Counted from the stretch's first letter, positions 1 to 16,500 are shown. The stretch: DNA of 64,000 nucleotides from Eriocheir sinensis (GCF_024679095.1 NW_026111624.1:186001-250000), one strand, 5' to 3'. Made by a program: numbers and translations. The notes: generated from the sequence alone by a model not told the origin.

Positions 1-3000
1 TTTCATAGGTATTTTGTATACATATTTTTATACTCATTTACATTATCTAATGTGTGTTTTGTATATATATTTTTATGGAAATTTATTTTATGTTCATTTT
101 TGTACATATATTTTTATATAAATTTGCGTTTTTTTATGTATATAGTTTTATATAAATTAACGTTATTTTATGTGCATTTTGTATATTTATATTTATACAA
201 ATACACATTCTTTTATTGCTATATTGTTTATTTATATTTATACGAATTTACATTATTTTATGTGTATTTTGTATACATTTTTTTATACGTATTTACTTAA
301 TTTTATGTGTATTTTGTATATGTATTTTTATAGAAATCTACGTTATTTTATGTGTATTCGCATATATATTTTGAAACAATTTTACATTATTTTATATGTA
401 TTTTGCATATCTATTTCAATACAAATTTACCTTATTGTATGTGCATTTTGTATATTTATTTTGATACAAATTCAAATATTTTATGTGTATTTTGGTATCA
501 ATAATTTTATAAAAAAATGCGTTATTTTATAGGTATTTTGCATCTTAATTTTCATACAAATTTACATTATTTTATTAATATTCTGTGTATATATTTTGAT
601 ACGATTTTACATTATTCTATTTGTGTTTTGTATATATTTTTTATACATATTTACATTATTTAATGTGTATTTTGTATATATATTTCATACAAATTTACGT
701 TATTATATGTGTATTTGTTTATATATTTTCTTTCAAATTTACATTATTTTATATGTATTTTGTATATGTATTTCAATATAAATTAACCTAATTTTATGTG
801 TATTTTGTATATTTCTTTTCATACAAATTTAAATTATTTTTGTGTAATTTTGTATATAGTTTTATACAAATTTAGGTTATTTTATGTACGCATTTACATT
901 ATTTAATGTGTGTTTTGTATATATATTTTTATCTAAAGTTAATTTATTTTACGTTCATTTTTGGACATATATTTTTATAGAAATTAGCGTTATTTTATAT
1001 GTATTTGTATATGTTTTCTCATACAAATTTACATTATTTTATTGCTATTTTGTTTATTTAGTTTGATACGAATTATATGATTATATGTGTATTTTGTACA
1101 TATTTTTTATACGTATTTACATTACTTAATGTGTATTTTGTTTATATATTTTAAAACAAATTTACGTTATTATATGTATTTTTATAAATATTTTGAAACA
1201 AATTTACATTATTTTATGTATTTTGTATATACATTTCAATTCAAATTTAGCTTATTTTATCTGTATTTTGTAAATCTATTTTCAAACGAATTTAATTACT
1301 TCTGTTTATTTTTGTATATAGTTTTATACAAATTTACGTTATTTTATGTGTATTTTGTATATTTATATTTATACAAATACACATTCTTTTATTGGTGTTT
1401 TGTTTATTTATTTTGATACGAATTTACTTTATTTTATGTGTATTTTGTATACATTTTTTTATACGTATTTACTTCATTTTACGTGTATTTTGTATATATT
1501 TTTATACAAATCTACGTTATTTTATGTGTGTTCGTATATATATTTTGAAACAAATTTACATTGTTTTAGATGTATTTTGCATATCTATTTCAATACAGAT
1601 TTACCTTATTGTATGTGAATTTTGTATATTTATTTTAATACAAATAACTTTTTTTGTGTATTTTTGTAAATATATTTTATGGGTATTTTGCTTCTTTAAT
1701 TTTCATACAAATTTACATTATTTTATTAATATTCTGTGTATTTATTTTGATACGATTTTACATTATTCTATTTGTGTTTTGTATATATTTTTTTATACAA
1801 ATTTACGTTATTTTAAGTGTATTTGTTTATGTATTTTCATTCAAATTTACAGTATTTTATGTGTATTTTGTATATGTATTTCAATACAAATTTACCTAAT
1901 TTTATGTGTATTTTGTATATTTATTTTCATACAAATTTAAATTATTTTTGTGTATTTTTGTATATAGTTTTATACAAATTTATGTTATCTTTTGTGTATT
2001 TTGTATATTTATTTTCATACAAATACACATTCTTTTATTGACATTTTGTTTATTTATTTTGACGTGATTTTACATTATTTAATGTGTATTTTGTATATAT
2101 ATCTTTATACGTATTTACATCCTTTCATGTGTATTTTGTATATATATTTTTATACGTATTTACATCCTTTCATGTGTATTTTGTTTATTTATAAAAAATG
2201 CGTTATTTTATGGGTATTTTGCATCTTTATTTTCATACAAATTTACATTATTTTATTTACATTCTGTGTATTTATTTTAATACGATTTTACATTATTCTA
2301 TTTGTGGTTTGTATATATATTTTATATACATATTTACATTATTTAATGAGTATTTTTTATATATATTTTATACAAATTTATGTTAATTTAAGTGTATTTG
2401 TTTATATATTTTCATTCAAATTTACATTATTTTATGTGTATTTTGTATATGTATTTCTTTACAAATTTACCTAATTTTATGTGTATTTTGTATATTTATT
2501 TTCATACAAATTTAACTTGTGTTTGTGTATTTTTATATATAGTTTTATACAAATTTACGTTATTTCATGAGTATTTTGTATATGTATTTTCATACAAATA
2601 CACATTCTTTTATTGATATTTTAATTATTTATTTTGACACGAATTTACATTATTTAATGTGTATTTTGTATATATATTTTTATACGTATTTACAACATTT
2701 CATGTGTATTTTGTATATATATTTCTATAGAAATCTACGTTATTTTATGTGTATTCGTATATATATTTTGAAACAAATCTACATTATTTTATGTGTATTT
2801 TGTATATATATTTCATTATAAATTTGCCTTATTTTAGGTTTATTTTTATATCTATTTTCATTCAAATTCAAATCATTTTATGTGTATATATTTATTTGTA
2901 TTTAAGTTATTTTATGTGTATTTTCTATATATATTTTCATTTAAAATTACAGTATTTTATCGGTATATTGTTAATTTATTTCGATACGAATTTAAAGTAT

Positions 3001-3034
3001 TTCATGTGTATTTTCTATACATATACATATAGAG
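1..3034 (+). repeat. Satellite block, + orientation (44-45 bp monomers)
   Basis: Tandem 44-45 bp monomers; for example the TGTGTATT phase recurs at 261, 306 and 351. Variant monomers follow a fixed order. One begins GGTATTTTGCATC near 531, 1681 and 2212. One carries TTCGTATATATATTTTGAAAC. One carries AAATACACATTCTTTTATTG at about 201, 1376 and 2019. A monomer is duplicated at about 2106-2190 (two TTTACATCCTTTCATG copies). The block is the colinear partner of an inverted copy at about 55550-58560. All three forward frames are open only because the monomer lacks stop triplets on this strand, so I see no coding sequence. Confidence 0.93.
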
Positions 3035-3110
3035 TAAATTTCTATGAAAATATATATTCAAAATACATATAAAATTATGTAAATAAGTATAAAATATATA
3101 TATCAAATAC
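3035..3110 (-). repeat. Short inverted satellite segment
   Basis: The monomer reads in reverse complement here (AAATACATATAAAATTATG and similar) for about 75 bp between two + blocks. The left boundary carries CTATACATATACATATAGAG. The same boundary motif occurs at about 10060 and, reverse-complemented, at about 55545-55565. Confidence 0.75.
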
Positions 3111-5207
3111 TTCATTTTATGTGTATTTTGTATATATTTTTATATAAATCAACGTTATTTTATGTGTATTCGTATATATATTTTGAAACAAATATACATT
3201 TTTTATATTTATTTTAATACAAATTTTAATATTTTATGTGTATTTTGGTATATATATATTTATAAAAAAATGCGTTATTTTATGGCTATTTTGCATCTTT
3301 ATTTTCATTCAAATTTACATTATTTTATTAATATTCTGTGTATTTATTTTGACACGATTTTGCATTATTCTATTTGTGTTTTGAATATATTTTTTTATAC
3401 ATATTTACATTATTTAATTAGTATTTTGTATATATATTTGATACAAATTTACGTTATTTTAAGTGTATATGTTTATATATTTTCATTCAAACTTCCATTA
3501 TTTTATGTGTATTTTGTATATGTATTTCAATACAAATTTACCTAATTTTGTGTGTATTTTGTATATTTATTTTCATACAAATTTAAATGATTTTTTTGTA
3601 TTTTTGTATATAGTTTTATACAAACTTAGGTTATTTTATGAGTATTTTGTATATCTATTTTCATACAAATACACATTCTTTTATTGATATTTTGTTTATT
3701 TATTTTGACGAGAATTTAAATTATTTAATGTGTATTTTGTATATATATTTTTATACGTATTTACATCATTTCATGTGTATTTTGTATATATATTTCTATA
3801 GAAATCTACGTTATATTATGTGTATTCGTATATAGATTTTTAAACAAATTTAAACTTTTATGTATATTTTGCATATTTTTTCAATACAAATTTACCTTAT
3901 TGTATATGCATTTTGTATATTAATTTTAAAACAAATTTAATTATTCCATGTGTATTTTTGTATATGTATTTTTATAAAAATATGCTTTATTTTATGGGTT
4001 TTTTGCATCTTTATTTTCATAAAAATTTACGTTATTTTATTGATATTCTGCTCATTCATTTTGATACGATCTGACATTATTCTATGTGTATTTTGTAAAT
4101 ATTTTTCATACAAATTTACGTTATTTTATGTGTATTTGTTTATATATTTTGACACAAATTTACAATATATTATGGGTATTTTGTATATATATTTCAAAAG
4201 AAATTTTTCTAGTTTTATGTGTATTTTGAATATCTATTTTCATACAAACTCAAATTATTTTTATGTATTTTTGTATATATTTCAATACAAATTTTAGTTA
4301 TGTTATGTGTATTTTGTAAATCCATTTTCATTCAAATATATATTATTTTATTGGTATTTTGTTGATTTATATTGATACGAATTTACATTATTTTATATGT
4401 ACTTTTTATATATATTTTTATACGCATTTACATTATTTAATATTTATTTTGAATATATAATTTTATCCAAATTTATGGTATTTTATGTGTATTTGTATAT
4501 ATATTTTCATATAAATTTACATTATTTTATGTGTATTTTGTACATATATTTCATTATAAATTTACTTTATTTTATGTTTATTTTGTATGTGTATTTTGTA
4601 TATTTATATTTATCCAAATACACATTCTTTTATTGGTATTTTGTTTATTTATTTTAAATCGAATTACATGATTATATGTGTATTTTGTACACATTTTTTT
4701 ATACGTATTTACATTATTTAATGTGTATTTTGTTTATATATTTTCATACAAATTTACGTTATTATATGTGTATTTGTTTAAATATTTTGATACCAATTTA
4801 CTTTATTTCATGTATTTTGTATATATATTTCATTTCAAATTTAGCTTATTTTCTGTGTGTTTTGTATATATTTTCATAGAAATTTAATTGCTTCTGTGTA
4901 TTTTTGTACATAGTTTTATATAAATTTACGTTATTTTATGTGTATTTTGTATATTTATATTTATACAAATACACATTCTTTTATTGGTATTTTGTTTATT
5001 TATCTTGATACGAATTTACATTATTTTATGTGTATTTTGTATACATTTTTTATACGTATTTACTTCATTTTATGTGTATTTTGTATATATATTTTTATAG
5101 AAATCTACGTTATTTTAGGTGTATTCGTATACATATTTTGAAACAAATTTACATTGCTTTATTTGTATTTTGCATATCTATTTCAATACAAATTTACCTT
5201 ATTGTAC
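3111..5207 (+). repeat. Satellite block, + orientation; left arm of a large palindrome
   Basis: Contains one 16-monomer higher-order unit, from the GCTATTTTGCATC monomer at about 3284 to its equivalent at about 3996 (about 712 bp). From about 3880 to 5157 its monomer variants recur in mirror order in the following - block. Landmarks are the monomer with ATTCTGCTCATTCATTTTG, the one with TTCAAAAGAAATTT, and the one with TTTATGTTTATTTTGTATG. Confidence 0.9.
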
Positions 5208-6689
5208 ATATAAAACAATGTAAATTTGTTTCAAAATATATGTACGAATACACATAAAATAACGTGGATATCTATAAAAATATATATACAAAATACACAT
5301 AAAATTAAGTAAATACGTATAAAAAAATGTAAACAAAATACACATAAAATAATGTAAATTCGAAACAAAATAAATAAACAAAATACCAATAAAAGAATGT
5401 GTATTTGTATAAATATAAATGTACAAAATACACATACAAAATAAACATAAAATAAGGTAAATTTGTAATGAAATATATGTACAAAATACACATAAAATAA
5501 TGTAAATTTATATGAAAATATATATACAAATACTCATAAAATACCATGAATTTGTATAAAATTATATACTCAAAATAAATATTAAATAATGTAAATGCGT
5601 ATAAAAACATATATACAAAGTACATATAAAATAATGTAAAATCGTATCAATATAAATCAACAAAATACCAATAAAATAATATATATTTGAATGAAAATAG
5701 ATTTACAAAATACACATAACCTAACTAAAATTTGTATTGAAATATGTACAAAAATACATAAAAATAATTTGAGTTTGAATGAAAATAGATATACAAAATA
5801 CACATAAAACTAGGTAAATTTCTTTGAAATATATATACAAAATACCCATAAAATATTGTAAATTTGTGTCAAAATATATAAACAAATACACATAAAATAA
5901 CGTAAATTTGTATGAAAAATATATACAAAATACACATAGAATAATGTCAAATCGTATCAAAATAAATGAGCAGAATATCAATAAAATAACGTAAATTTGT
6001 ATGAAAATAAAGATGCAAAATACCCATAAAATAAAGCATATTTTGATAAAAATACAAATAGAAAAATACACATAGAATAATTAAATTTGTATTAAAATTA
6101 ATATACAAAATGCATATACAATAAATTTAAATTTGATTATATTAAATGAAATAAATATACAAAATAAACATAAAATAAGGTAAATTTGTAATAAAATATA
6201 TGTATGAATACACATAAAATAATATAAATTTGTATGAAAATATATATACAAATACACATAAAATAACATGAATTTGTATAAATTTGTTTCAAAATATATA
6301 CGAATACACACAATAAAATAACGTAATTTTTTATGAAAATGTATATATAAAATACACATAAAATAATTTAAATACGTAGAAAAATATATATACAAAATAC
6401 ACATAAAATAATGTAAATTCGTAAAAAAATTAAATACACAAAAATCCAATAAAAGAATGTATATTTGTAGGAAAATATATATACAAAAAATAAATAGAAT
6501 AACTAAAATTTGTATAAAAATATATACAAAAATACACAAAAATAATTTAAATTTGTCTGAAAATAAATATGCAAAATACACATAAAGTTAGGCAAATTTG
6601 TATGAAAATATATACAATACATATAAAATAACGTATATATACAAAATATACATTAAATATTTTAAATATGTATAAAAATATATTATATT
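5208..6689 (-). repeat. Satellite block, - orientation; right arm of a large palindrome
   Basis: The reverse complement of 5208-6115 follows the monomer order of about 3880-5157 but lacks a stretch matching about 4665-4905. Beyond 6120 the monomers belong to a different set. The right end (about 6650-6710) carries ACATTAAATATTTTAAATAT and TATTTTATTGATATT, the sequence that flanks (TA)n tracts at about 25.2, 41.9 and 60.9 kb, but here only a few TA units are present. Confidence 0.9.
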
Positions 6690-9600
6690 ATATATATTTT
6701 ATTGATATTTTATTGGTATTTTGTCTATTTATTTGTGTATTTTGTACATTTTTTTATACTTATTTACATTATTTAATGTGTATTTTGTTTATATATTTTT
6801 ATACAAATTTACGTTATTATATGTGTATTTGTATAAGTATTTTGATACAAATTTACACTATTTTATGTATTTTGTATATATATTTCAATTCAAATTTAGC
6901 TTATTTTATGAGTATTTTGTATATCTATTTATTTTAATACAAAATCAAATATTTTATGTTTTTTCGTATATATATTTTTATAAAAAATGCATTATTTTAT
7001 GGGTATTTTGCATCTTAATTTTCATACAAATTTACATTATTTTATTAATATTTTCTGTATTTATTTTGATACGATTTCACATTATTTTATTTGTGTTTTG
7101 TATATATTTTTTTTAACATATTTACATTATTTAATGTGTTTTTTGTATATATATTTCATACAAATTTACGATATTTTAAGTCTATATATTTATATATTTT
7201 CATTCAAATTTACATTATTTTATGTGTATTTTGTATATGTATTTCAATACAAATTTACCTAATTTTATATGTTTTTGTATATTTATTTTCATACAAGTTT
7301 AAATTATTTTTGTGTATTTTTGTATATAGTTTTATACAAATTTAGGTTATTTTATTTTATTTTTATTTATATTTTGAAACAAATTTACATTGTTTAATGT
7401 GTATTTTGCATATTTTTTTAATACAAATTTACCTTATTGTATGTGCATTTTGTATATTAATTTTAATACAAATTTGATTAATCTATGTGTATTTTTGTAT
7501 GTGTATTTTTATAAAAATATGCTTTATTTTATGGGTATTTTGCATCTTTATTTTCATACAAATTTACATTATCTTATTGATATTCTGTGTATTTATTTTG
7601 ATATGATTTTACATTATTCTATGTGTATTTTGTATATATATTTTATATAAAATGTATTTGTTTTCATTTCATACAAATCTACATTATTTTATGTGTTTTT
7701 TGAACATGTATTTAAATACAAATTTAACTAGTTATATGTGTATTTTGTATATCTATTTTGTATGTATATTTTCATAGAAATTTACTCTATTTTATGAGTA
7801 TTCGTATATATATTTTGATACAAATTTACATTATTAATGTGTATTTTGCATATCTATTTCAATACAAATTTACTTTATTGTACGTGCATTTTGTATATTT
7901 ATTTTAATACAAATTTAACTATTTTATATGTATTTTTGTATATATATTTTTATGCAAATATGCGTTATTATATGGATATTTTGCATGTTTATTTTCATAC
8001 AAATTTACATTATTTTATTGATATTCTCTTTATTTATTTTGATACGATTTAACATTATTCTATGTGTTTTTTGCATATATTTTTTTATTTATATTTTTAC
8101 ATTATTTAATGTTATTTTGTATATATTTTTTATCCAAATTTACATTATTTTATGTGTATTTGTTTATATATTTTCATACATATTTACACTATTTTATGTG
8201 TTTTTTGTATATATATTTTTCTACGTATTTAAATTATTTTATGTGTATTTTGTATATACATTTTCATAAAAAATTTACGTTATTTTATTGTGTGTATAAG
8301 TATATATTTTGATACAAATTTTATACAAATTCATGTTATTTAATGTGTATTGGTATATATATTTTCATACAAAATTATATTATTTTATGTGTATTTTTTC
8401 ATATATATTTAATTACAAATTTACCTTATTTTATGTTTATTTTGTATATTTATTTCATTCAATTTTAAATTATTTTATGTGTATATTTGTATTTAGGTTA
8501 TTTTATTTGTATTTTGTATATATATTTTCATCAAAAATTACATTATTTTATTGGTATTTCTTAATTTAATTCGATACGAATTTAGATTATTTCATTGGTA
8601 TTTTGTATACATATTTTTATACTCATTTACATTATCTAATGTGTGTTTTGTATATATATTTTTATGGAAATTTATCTAATGTTCATTTTTGTACATATAT
8701 TTTTATAGAAATTTGCGTTATTTTATGTATATATTTTATATAAATTTACGTTATTTTATGTGCATTTTGTATATTTAGATTTATACAAATACACATTCTT
8801 TTATTGGTATATTGTTTATTTACATTTATACGAATTTACATTATTTTATGTGTATTTTGTATACATTTTTTTATACGTATTTACTTAATTTTATGTGTAT
8901 TTCGTATATGTATTTTTATAGAAATCTACGTTATTTTATGTGTATTCGTATATATATTTTGAAACAAATTTACATTATTTTATATGTATTTTCCATATCT
9001 ATTTCAATACAAATTTAACTTATTGTATGTGCATTTTGTATATTTATTTTAATACAAGTTCAAATATTTTATGTGTATTTTGGTATCAATAATTTTAAAA
9101 AAATGCGTTATTTTATAGGTATTTTGCATCTTAATTTTCATTTTATATGTACTTTGTATATATATTTTTATACGCTCTTACATTATTTAATATTTATTTT
9201 GAATATAATTTTTTATACAAATTCATGGTATTTTATGTGTATTTGTATATATATTTTTATATAAATTTACATTATTGTATGTGTATTTTGTACATATATT
9301 TTATTACAAATCTACCTTATTTTATGTTTATTTTGTATGTGTATTTTGTATATTTATATTTATCCAAATACACATTCTTTTATTGGTATTTTGTTTATTT
9401 AATGAGTATTTTCTATATATATTTTATACAAATTTATGTTAATTTAAGTGTATTTGTTTATATATTTTCATTCAAATTTACATTATTTTATGTGTATTTT
9501 GTATATGTATTTCTTTACAAATTTACCTAATTTTATGTGTATTTTGTATATTTATTTTCATACACATTTAACTTATTTTTGTGTATTTTTATAAATAGTT

Positions 9601-10069
9601 TTATACAAATTTACGTTATTTTATGTGTATTTTGTATATGTATTTTCATACAAATACACATTCTTTTATTGATATTTTAATTAATTATTTTGACACGAAT
9701 TTACATTATTTAATGTATTTTTATACGCATTTACAACATTTCATGTATATTTTGTATATATATTTCTATAGAAATCTACGTTATTTTATGTGTATTCGTA
9801 TATATATTTTGAAACAAATCTACATTATTTTATGTGTATTTTGTATATATATTTCATTATAAATTTGCCTTATTTTAAGTTTATTTTTATATCTATTTTC
9901 ATTCAAATTCAAATCATTTTATGTGTATATATTTATTTGTATTTACGTTATTTTATGTGTATTTTCTATATATATTTTCATTCAAAATTACATTATTTTA
10001 TCGGTATTTTGTTCATTTATTTCGATACGAATTTAGATTATTTCATGTGTATTTTCTATACATATACAT
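6690..10069 (+). repeat. Satellite block, + orientation
   Basis: GGTATTTTGCATC-type monomers occur at about 7001, 7533 and 7973 (spacings about 532 and 440 bp), so higher-order units are partly deleted. At about 9140 the order jumps abruptly: TTTTCAT is followed by the TATGTACTTTGTATAT monomer. From about 9396 to 10069 it repeats about 2347-3034, including ATTTATGTTAATTTAAGTG. No gene seen. Confidence 0.9.
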
Positions 10070-11557
10070 ATAGAGTAGATTTCTATGAAAATATATATTC
10101 AAAATACATATAAAATTATGAAAATAAGTATAAAAATATAAATATATCAAATACACCTAAAAAAATGAAAATTCGTATCAAAATAAATGAATAAAATTCC
10201 GATAAAAGAACGTATATTTGTAGGAAAATAAATATACAAAATACACATAAAATTAGGAAAATTTGAATAAAAATATATACAAAAATACACAAAATTAATT
10301 TCAATTTGTATGAAAATAGATATACAAAATACACATATAATTAGTTAAATTTGTATTTAAATACATGTACAAAATTCACATAAAATAATGTAAATTTGTA
10401 TGAAATGAAAACAAATTCACATAAAATAACGTACATTGGTATAAAATAGATATACAAAATATACATAGATTAATATAAAATCGTATCAAAATAAATACAC
10501 AGAATATCAATAAAATAAAGTAATTTTGTATGAAAATAAAGATGCCAAATACCCATAAAATAAAGCATATTTTTATAAAAATACATATACAAAAAAACAC
10601 ATAGAATAGCTAAATTTGTATTAAAATTAATATACAAAATGCACGTACAATAAGGTAAATTTGTATTGAAAAAATATGCAAAATGCACATAAAACAATGT
10701 ATATTTGTTTCTAAATATATATACGAATACACATAAAATAACGTATATTTCTATAGAAATATATATACAAAATACACATGAAATGACGTAAATACGTATA
10801 AAAATATATATACACAATACACATTAAATAATGTAAATTCGCATCAAAATAAATAAACAAAATATCAATAAAAGAATGTGTATTTGTATGAAAATAGATA
10901 TACAAAATACACGTAAAATATTGTAAATTTGAATAAAACTCTATACAAAAATACACAAAAAATAATTTAAATTTTTATAAAATATATAAAATATATATAC
11001 AAAATACACATGAAATTAGGTAAATTTCTATTGAAATACATATACAAAATACACATAAAATAATGTAAATTTGAATAAAAATATATAAACAAATACACTT
11101 AAAATAACGAAAATTTGTATGAAATATATATAGAAAATACACATTAAATAATGTAAATATGTATAAAAAAAATATATACAAAACACAAACAGAATAATGT
11201 AAAATAGTATCAAAATAAATACACAGAATATTAATAAAATAATGTAAAATTGTATGAAAATAAAGATGCAAAATACCCATAAAACAACGCATTTTTTATG
11301 AAAATATATATACCAAAATGCACATAAAATATTTTAATTTGTATTACAATAAATACACAAAATGCACATACAATAAGGTAAATTTGTATTGAAATAGATA
11401 TGCAAAATACATATAAAACAATGTAAATTTGTTTCAAAATATACACACGAATACAAAATACACATAAAATGAACTAAATACGTATAAGAAAATGTATACA
11501 AAATACACATAAAATAATGTAAATTCGTATCAAAATAAATAAACTAAATGCCAATAA

Positions 11558-11800
<243 letters not shown>

Positions 11801-12088
11801 AAATACACATAAGTTAACGTAAAATTGTATAAAACTACATACAAAAATAAACAAAAATAATTTAATTTGTATGAAAATAGATATACAAAAGACACATAAA
11901 ATAAGCTAAATTTGAATTGAAATAAATGTAGAAAATACATAAAATAATGTAAATTTGTATCAAAATATATATTCAAATACACATATAATAACGTAAATTT
12001 GTATAAAAATATATAAACAAAATACACATTAAATAGTGTAAATACGTATAAAAGATATGTACGTAATGTAAAAATTTAGATAATTAAA

Positions 12089-12800
12089 GATGCAAATTAC
12101 CCATAAAATATCTTATATTTAAAAAAATATATATACAAAAATACACATAAAATAATTAAATTTGTATTAAAAAAATATACAAAATACACATACAATAAGG
12201 TAGATTTTTATTGAAATAGATATGCAAAAAACACATAAAATAATGAAATTTTTTATCAAAATATATACGGATACACACAATAAAATTACGTAAATTTTTA
12301 TGAAAATATATATACAAAATATACATAAAGTAATGTAAATACATAGAAAAATATATATACAAAATACACATAAAATAATATAAATTCGTATCAAAATAAA
12401 TAAACAAAATTTCCTCTAAAAGAATGTATATGTGTAGGAAAATATATATACAAAATACAAATAAAATAAAAAAAATTTGTATAAAAATAATACAAAAATA
12501 CACAAAAATAATTTAACTTTGTTTGAAAATAGATATGCAAAATACAAATGAAATTAGGCAAATTTTTAATGAAATACATATACAAAATACACATAAAATA
12601 ATGTAAATTTGTATGAAAATAAATAAACAAATACACATAAGATAACGTAAATTTCCATAAAATATATGTACAAAATATACTTTAAATAATGTAAATATGT
12701 CTAAAAATATATATACAAAATACACAGAATAACGTAAAATCGTATCAAAATAAATAAACAGACATTCAATAAAATAATTTAAATTTGTATGAAAATAAAG
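12089..12800 (-). repeat. One 16-monomer higher-order repeat unit
   Basis: Successive GATGCAAA markers are about 711 bp apart, which equals 16 monomers of about 44.5 bp. The same spacing is seen at 3284-3996 and 28861-29574 in + orientation. The unit boundaries are an arbitrary choice of phase. Confidence 0.7.
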
Positions 12801-13368
12801 ATGCAAAATACCCATATAATAACGCATATTTGTTTAAAAATATATATACAAAAATACACATAAAATAATTAAATTTGCATCAAAATAAATATACAAAAGG
12901 CACATACAATAAAGAAAATTTGTATTGAAATAGATATGCGAAATACACCTAAATAATGTAAATTTGTATCAAAATATATATACGAATACACATAAAATAG
13001 AGTAAATTTCTATGAAAATATGTATTCAAAATACATATAAAATTATGTAAATAAGTATAAAAATATATATATCAAATACACCTAAAATAATGAAAACTCG
13101 TATCAAAATAAATAAACAAAATTCCGATAAAAGAACGTATATTTGTAGGAAAATAAATATACAAAATTCACATAAAATTACGAAAATTTGATTAAAAATA
13201 TATACTAAAATACACAAAATTAATTTCAATTTGTATGAAAATAGATATACATAATACACATATAATTAGTTAAATTTGTATTTAAATACATGTACAAAAT
13301 ACACATAAAATAATGTAAATTTGTATGAAATGAAAACAAATTCACATAAAATAACGTTCATTTCTATG

Positions 13369-13525
<157 letters not shown>

Positions 13526-16500
13526 AAATATACATAGAATAATGTAAAATCGTATCAAAATAAATACACAGAATATCAATAAAATAATGTAAATTTGTAT
13601 GAAAATAAAGATGCAAAATACCCATAAAATAAAGCATTTTTTTTATGAAAATACATATACAAAAATACACATAGAATAATTAAATTTGTATTAAAATTAA
13701 TATACAAAATGCTCGTACAATAAGGTAAATTTATATTGAAAAAATATGCAAAATGCACATAAAACAATGTATATTTGTTTCAAAATATATATACGAATAC
13801 ACATAAAATAACATGTATTTCTATAGAAATATATATACAAAATACACATGAAATGACGTAAATACGTATAAAAATATATATACACAATACACATTAAATA
13901 ATGTGAATTCGCGTCAAAATAAATAAAAAAATAAATAAACATAAATAATGTAAATTTGTATCAAAATATATATACGAATACCCCTAAAATAGAGTAAATT
14001 TCTATGAAAATATATATTCAAAACACAAATAAAATTATATAAATAAGTATAAAAATATACATATCAAATACACCTCAAATAATGTAAATTCGTATAAAAA
14101 TAAATAAACAAAATTACGATAAAAGATGCAAGATACACATTAAATAATGTAAATATTTAAAAAAAATATATAAAAAAAAACTGAATAATGTGAAATCGTA
14201 TCAAAATAAATACACCGAATATTAATAAAATAATGTAAATTTGTATGAAAATAAAGATGCAAAATTCCCATCAAATAGCGCATTTCTTGTAAAAATATAT
14301 ATACCAAAATACACATAAAATATTTAAATTTGCATTGAAATAAATATACAAAATGCACATACAATAAGGTAAATTTGTATTGAAAGAGATATGCAAAAAT
14401 ACATATAAAACAATGTAAATTTGTTTCAAAATATATATACGAATACAAATAAAAAACGTAGATTTCTATAAAAATATATATACAAAATACACATAAAATT
14501 AAGTAGATACGTATAAAAAAATGTATACAAAATACACATAAAATAATGTATTTTCGAATTAAAATAAATGTAAATTTGAATGAAAATATAAAAACAAATA
14601 CACTTAAAATAACGTAAATTTGTATAAAATATATAAGCAAGATACACATTAAATAGTGTAAATGTGTATAAAAAAATATATACAAAAAACAAATAGAATA
14701 ATGTAAAATCGTATCAAAATAAATACACAGAATATCAATAAAATAATGTATATTTGTATGAAAATAAAGATGCAAAATTCCCAAAAATTATCGCATTTTT
14801 TATAAAAATATATATACCAAAATACACATAAAATATTTAAATTTGTATTAAAATAAATATACAAAATGCATATGCAGTAAGGTAAATTTGTATTAAAAGA
14901 GATATTCAAAAATACATATAAAACAATGTAAATTTGTTTCAAAATATATATACGAATACACATAAAATAAAGTAGATTTTTATAGAAATATATATACAAA
15001 ATACATATGAAATTATGTAAATACGTATAAAAATATATATACAAAATTCATATCAAATAATGTAAATTCGTGTCAAAATAAATAAACAAAATATCATGAA
15101 AAGAATGTGTATTTGTATGAAAATAGATAATAGATAATAAATTTGTATAAAATATATATGCAAGATACTCATTAAATAATGTAAATATGTATAAAAAAGT
15201 ATATACAAAAAACAAATAGAATAATGTAAATTCGTATCAAAATAAATACACCGAATATTAATAAAACAATGTAAATTTGTATGAAAATAAAGATGCAAAA
15301 TTCCCATAAAATAGCGCATTTCTTATAAAAATAAATATACCAAAATACACATAAAATATTTAAATTTGTATTGAAATAAATATACAAAATGCACATACAA
15401 TAAGGAAAATTTGTATTGAAAGAGATATGCAAAAATACATATAAAACAATGTAAATTTGTTTCAAAATATATATACGAATACAAATAAAAAAACGTAGAT
15501 TTCTATAAAAATATATATACAAAATATACATAAAATCAATTAAATACGTATAAAAAAATGTGTATTTGTAAAAATATAAATATACAAAATACACATAAAA
15601 TATCGTAAATTTGTATAAAACTGTATACAAAAATACACAGAAGTAATTAAATTTGTATGAAAATATATAAACAAAATACAGCTAAAATAAGCTAAATTTG
15701 AATTGAAATGTACATACAAAATACATAAAATAATGTAAATCTGTATCAAAATATTTATACAAATACATATAATAACGTAAATTTGTTTAAAAATATATAA
15801 ACAAAATACACATTAAGTAATGTAAATACGTATAAAAAATATGTACAAAATACACATATAATCATGTAATTCGTATCAAAATAAATAAACAAAATAGCAA
15901 TAAAATAATGTAAATTTGTATGAGAAAACATATACAAATAACGCAAATTTCTATAAAAATATATGTACAAAAATGCACATAAAATAAAGTAAATTTGCAA
16001 AAAAATATATATACAAAACACACACTAAATAATGTAAATGCGTACATAAAATAACCTAAATTTGTATAAAATTATATACAAAAATACACAAAAATAATTT
16101 AAATTTGTTTGAAAAGAAATATACAAAATACACATAAAATTAGGTAAATTTGTATTGAAATACATATACAAAATACACATCAAATAATGTAAATTTGAAT
16201 GAAAATATATAAACAAATACACTTAAAATAACGTAAATTTGTATAAAATATATATGCAAGATACACATTAAATAATGTAAATGTGTATAAAAAATATATA
16301 TGCAAAAAACAAATAGAATAATGTAAAATCGTATCAAAATAAATACACAGAATATCAATAAAATAATGTAAATTTGTATGAAAATAAAGATACAAAATTC
16401 CCAAAAATTATCACATTTTTTATTGAAATATATTTACCAAAATACACATAAAATATTTAAATTTGTATTGAAATAAATATACAAAATGCATATACAGTAA

